Of a stretch of DNA of 64,000 bases, positions 61,854-64,000 are shown piece by piece. Every line of letters starts with the position of its first letter. Within the stretch, counting starts at the first letter, position 1. Location: the NCBI GenBank assembly GCA_050950205.1, contig JBMNHF010000007.1:186001-250000 (forward strand). Reading direction: 5' to 3'. Origin of the DNA: WRAV01 sp050950205 (GTDB lineage: Bacteria; Bacillota; Clostridia; Oscillospirales; Ruminococcaceae). The notes under the pieces were generated by a model. The model was not told where the DNA came from. It ran no database searches and saw only the letters and a program-made list of their open reading frames with translations. The translations under genes were made by a program, and so were the position numbers.

Positions 61854-63200
61854 GTGAAGGATTTGCAGCTTCTGGAACGCATCTGGGAAGCGGGCATTGT
61901 GGGAGCAGGCGGTGCCGGATTTCCCACCCATAAAAAACTGGTGAAGGGCGCAAATCTGCTTTTGATCAATGCGGCAGAATGTGAGCCCCTGCTCAGCTCC
62001 GACCGCTTTGTCATGCGACATTTCAGCCGTCAAATTGTGGATGCCCTTTGCCATATCCGGCAGGAGCTGTCCATCCCCCGGGTGGTCATCGGCACCAAGG
62101 CAAAGTACACCCAAGAAATTGCCGCACTGCAACAGGCTATCGACGAGCGGGGAGCGGATATCGAAATTCACCGTTCGGGAAGCTACTACCCCGCCGGAGA
62201 CGAGCAAATTCTCATCTATGAAGTGACGGGGCAAACGGTGCCACCGGGGGGAATTCCTCTGGAACTGGGTATTGTGGTGTCCAACATCACCACCATATGG
62301 CATATCCACCAAGCGCTGCAAGGCAATGCGGTCACCGAAAAGTACATCACCGTTACCGGAGCAGTGGCCCATCCGGTCATTCTTCGGGTACCGGTGGGCA
62401 CACCGGTAGCGGATTGCATCGCAGCGGCCGGGGGAGTTACCGTGCCGGAGTATATTGTGATCAAGGGCGGGCCGATGATGGGCAGGCAATATCCGGCCGC
62501 TCAGCTGGAGGATCTGCATATTTCAAAATCCGACGGCGGGCTGGTGGTGCTGGAAAAAGGGCATTATCTGGACGTTTTTTCCCATATGCCCCTGGAGCAT
62601 ATCATCAATCAGGCAAAGTCGGTTTGCATTCAGTGCTCCTATTGCACCGAGCTTTGCCCCCGTTACTTAATCGGACACAAAATGCGGCCCCACCGTGTCA
62701 TGCGCTCCATTGCAACGGGGGCGCAGGTCAGCGACTTGGAAGATGCCCTGCTGTGCTGCGAATGCGGCATTTGCGAGCTGTATGCATGCCCCATGCACCT
62801 GTCTCCCCGCCGGGTAAATATCTACATAAAAAATCTGCTCCGTCAGGGTGGCGCCAAGGTGCGGGACAAAACCGTGGACCTCCGTCACTCCCATATGCGG
62901 GAATTTCGGCAAATCGAGCAGGGGCGTCTGATACAGCGCCTGGATTTGCTGCCCTATCCTCGTCAGGTGTTGGAGCTGGGGAAATGTCAGCCGGCATCGG
63001 TTTCCATCGCCTTGCGCCACGGCATCGGCAAAGAGGCTCATCCCATTGTTGCGGTGGGAGATTCGGTCAAAAAGGGCCAGTGCATTGCCACGGTGGACTT
63101 TGCCGATGTGGGCAGCAACTTGCATGCCTCCATTGACGGCACTGTGACCTCGGTGGACGGCTGTATTCAAATTCTGGCGGATGGGGGGAATGGACAGTGA
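61854..63200 (+). CDS. pduS: PduS-like cobalamin reductase / RnfC-related iron-sulfur flavoprotein
   Basis: A 448-residue protein. GAGGAGFPTH (17-26) begins the flavin/NADH-binding RnfC-like domain. Cluster motifs: Cys258, 261, 264, 268 (CIQCSYCTELCP) and Cys301/302, 304, 307, 312 (CCECGICELYACP). A C-terminal barrel-sandwich segment follows (IVAVGDSVKKGQCIATVD). In Salmonella, PduS reduces cobalamin for adenosylation; here it would serve EutT or shuttle electrons. GTG 61854 or TTG 61863 may be the start. Overlaps the next gene by four bases. Confidence 0.92.
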   Translation: MKDLQLLERIWEAGIVGAGGAGFPTHKKLVKGANLLLINAAECEPLLSSDRFVMRHFSRQIVDALCHIRQELSIPRVVIGTKAKYTQEIAALQQAIDERGADIEIHRSGSYYPAGDEQILIYEVTGQTVPPGGIPLELGIVVSNITTIWHIHQALQGNAVTEKYITVTGAVAHPVILRVPVGTPVADCIAAAGGVTVPEYIVIKGGPMMGRQYPAAQLEDLHISKSDGGLVVLEKGHYLDVFSHMPLEHIINQAKSVCIQCSYCTELCPRYLIGHKMRPHRVMRSIATGAQVSDLEDALLCCECGICELYACPMHLSPRRVNIYIKNLLRQGGAKVRDKTVDLRHSHMREFRQIEQGRLIQRLDLLPYPRQVLELGKCQPASVSIALRHGIGKEAHPIVAVGDSVKKGQCIATVDFADVGSNLHASIDGTVTSVDGCIQILADGGNGQ

Positions 63201-63745
63201 TTTCTACCGTTGGGCTTATTGAGCTAAATAGCATCGCCAAAGGCATCGAAACCGCCGACACCATGGTGAAGGCGGCTCAAGTTCAGCTGTTGTTTTCCAA
63301 AGCCGCCTGCCCCGGCAAGTTTATTATTTTGGTGGCAGGGGATGTGGGAGCGGTCAAAACCTCGGTGCAGGCAGGGATGCAGTGTGCCGGCCGCTTTGCG
63401 GTCAACCATCTGGTGGTATCCAGTGTGCACCCCCAACTGATTCCAGCCATCAATGGCACCCGGGAGGTGCAAAACCCCGACGCGCTGGGGGTGATGGAGT
63501 TTTTTAGCATTGCCTCCGCCATCACATCTGCCGACGCCGCCGCCAAGGCAGCCCAGATCGAGCTGATGGAATTGCGCCTGGGCATGGGAATTGGGGGCAA
63601 ATCCTTTGTCACCCTGTGCGGCAGTGTCAGCGCTGTACAAGCAGCGGTGGAAGCCGGACTGGAAGAGGCCCGAGAAAAAGGCCATGTGATCTCCAGCTGT
63701 GTCATCCCATCCCCGTCGGAGGAGCTGTTCTACCAGCTGATATAA
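63197..63745 (+). CDS. pduT: PduT-like Fe-S shell protein (BMC-T)
   Basis: A 182-residue tandem-BMC protein close to PduT in length and sequence (GLIELNSIAKGIETADTMVKAAQV, then AACPGKFIILVAGDVGAVK). Cys38 is kept, so a [4Fe-4S] cluster at the trimer axis is expected. Its GTG start overlaps the pduS stop. PduS and PduT interact in the Pdu system, so the pair is probably an electron relay through the shell. Last gene of the operon. Confidence 0.93.
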   Translation: MISTVGLIELNSIAKGIETADTMVKAAQVQLLFSKAACPGKFIILVAGDVGAVKTSVQAGMQCAGRFAVNHLVVSSVHPQLIPAINGTREVQNPDALGVMEFFSIASAITSADAAAKAAQIELMELRLGMGIGGKSFVTLCGSVSAVQAAVEAGLEEAREKGHVISSCVIPSPSEELFYQLI

Positions 63746-63793
63746 GCAAAGCCATTCCAACCTTTCCTGTCCCCTTGGAGCATAGGCATAGAA

Positions 63794-63827
63794 GAAATCC
63801 CCGGCCAAGCCGGGGATTTTTGATTTT
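63794..63827 (+). terminator. Terminator of the eut operon
   Basis: AAATCCCCGGC pairs with GCCGGGGATTT around CAA, followed by TTGATTTT. Strong intrinsic terminator. Confidence 0.93.
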
Positions 63828-63874
63828 AAAAAGTGTGGGTTGAATCAGGGATATATTTAAATCGTGAAGGACAG

Positions 63875-63912
63875 AAAAGGGCCTGCACCCCTTAAAAAGA
63901 TGCAGGCCCTTC
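63875..63912 (-). terminator. Minus-strand terminator of the gene at the right edge
   Basis: GGGCCTGCA pairs with TGCAGGCCC across a 13-nt loop; on the minus strand the stem is followed by TTTTC. It faces the eut terminator. Confidence 0.75.
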
Positions 63913-63938
63913 GATTTGGATTCATCTCCCTCGCCAGC

Positions 63939-64000
63939 TTACAAGGAATCCACCGATTGCTGGCGGCGGGTAAAATTCCAAGTGTCGGCGCACATTTCCT
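63939..64000 (-). CDS. Partial gene at the right edge (C-terminus only)
   Basis: One minus-strand frame is open from the window edge to a TAA at 63939-63941 and ends in MCADTWNFTRRQQSVDSL. The terminator 27 bp beyond it supports a real gene end. Too short to name. Confidence 0.45.
   Translation of the reverse strand, partial: EMCADTWNFTRRQQSVDSL

Noticed and set aside
1..64000. CRISPR arrays, tRNA or rRNA genes
   Set aside because: No regularly spaced repeats, cloverleaf-like segments with CCA ends or rRNA motifs were noticed on either strand.

Overview
The window reads as chromosomal DNA from an anaerobic Gram-positive of the class Clostridia, probably an Oscillospiraceae-like gut bacterium. 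The family is an inference from gene content and protein style; no rRNA is present to settle it. Supporting features are the PolC-type polymerase, RbgA and YraN beside rnhB, EutVW antitermination, a fully consensus sigma-A promoter, strong AGGAGG ribosome sites and frequent TTG/GTG starts. No tRNA, rRNA, CRISPR array or insertion sequence was seen.

Layout. (1) 1-3.7 kb: ferrous iron uptake (feoB, two feoA) facing a DtxR-type regulator, with three look-alike palindromes. (2) 3.8-24.2 kb, almost all on the minus strand: a Nudix hydrolase, clpX-clpP-tig, a phosphoesterase, a DUF1540 protein (plus strand), thrC, a membrane dipeptidase, yraN-rnhB-rbgA-lepB, rplS, a DUF2344/radical-SAM pair and the purine run purE-F-M-N-H-D. 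(3) 24.4-26.0 kb: an SPFH/NfeD membrane pair. It is followed by a 647-bp gap that holds three strong hairpins. (4) 26.7-38.0 kb, plus strand: pyrH-frr-uppS-cdsA-dxr-rseP-ispG, a half-size DMT transporter and polC. cdsA has four frameshifts and polC one; all are +1 and all lie at homopolymers, so sequencing error is more likely than gene decay. (5) 38.1-43.7 kb, accessory: a lone lipoprotein, two divergent XRE regulators with operators inside both promoter spacers, a sigma-region-4-like protein, and a short Kelch / XhlA-like / holin / M23 peptidase cassette that looks phage-derived but has no virion genes beside it. (6) 43.9-63.8 kb: an ethanolamine-utilisation microcompartment locus.

The ethanolamine locus begins with a cobalamin riboswitch that controls an unrecognised 155-residue protein. 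The EutV/EutW two-component antitermination pair follows. The structural operon starts after a textbook dual-hairpin ANTAR target fused to a terminator. Downstream are five shell proteins with recognised Eut roles (EutL, an EutK-like protein, two EutM, EutN) plus EutS, the lyase EutBC with its reactivase EutA, the permease EutH, EutE aldehyde dehydrogenase, EutG alcohol dehydrogenase, EutT adenosyltransferase, a PduL-type phosphotransacylase fused to a second domain, EutJ, EutP and EutQ. The operon ends with an unusual module for an ethanolamine compartment: a PduS-like iron-sulfur flavoprotein between two tandem-domain shell proteins, both with a cysteine at the PduT cluster-binding position. 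This suggests an electron route through the shell. Ethanolamine would be split to acetaldehyde and ammonia, then disproportionated to ethanol and acetyl-phosphate, with B12 supply and redox balance handled at the shell.
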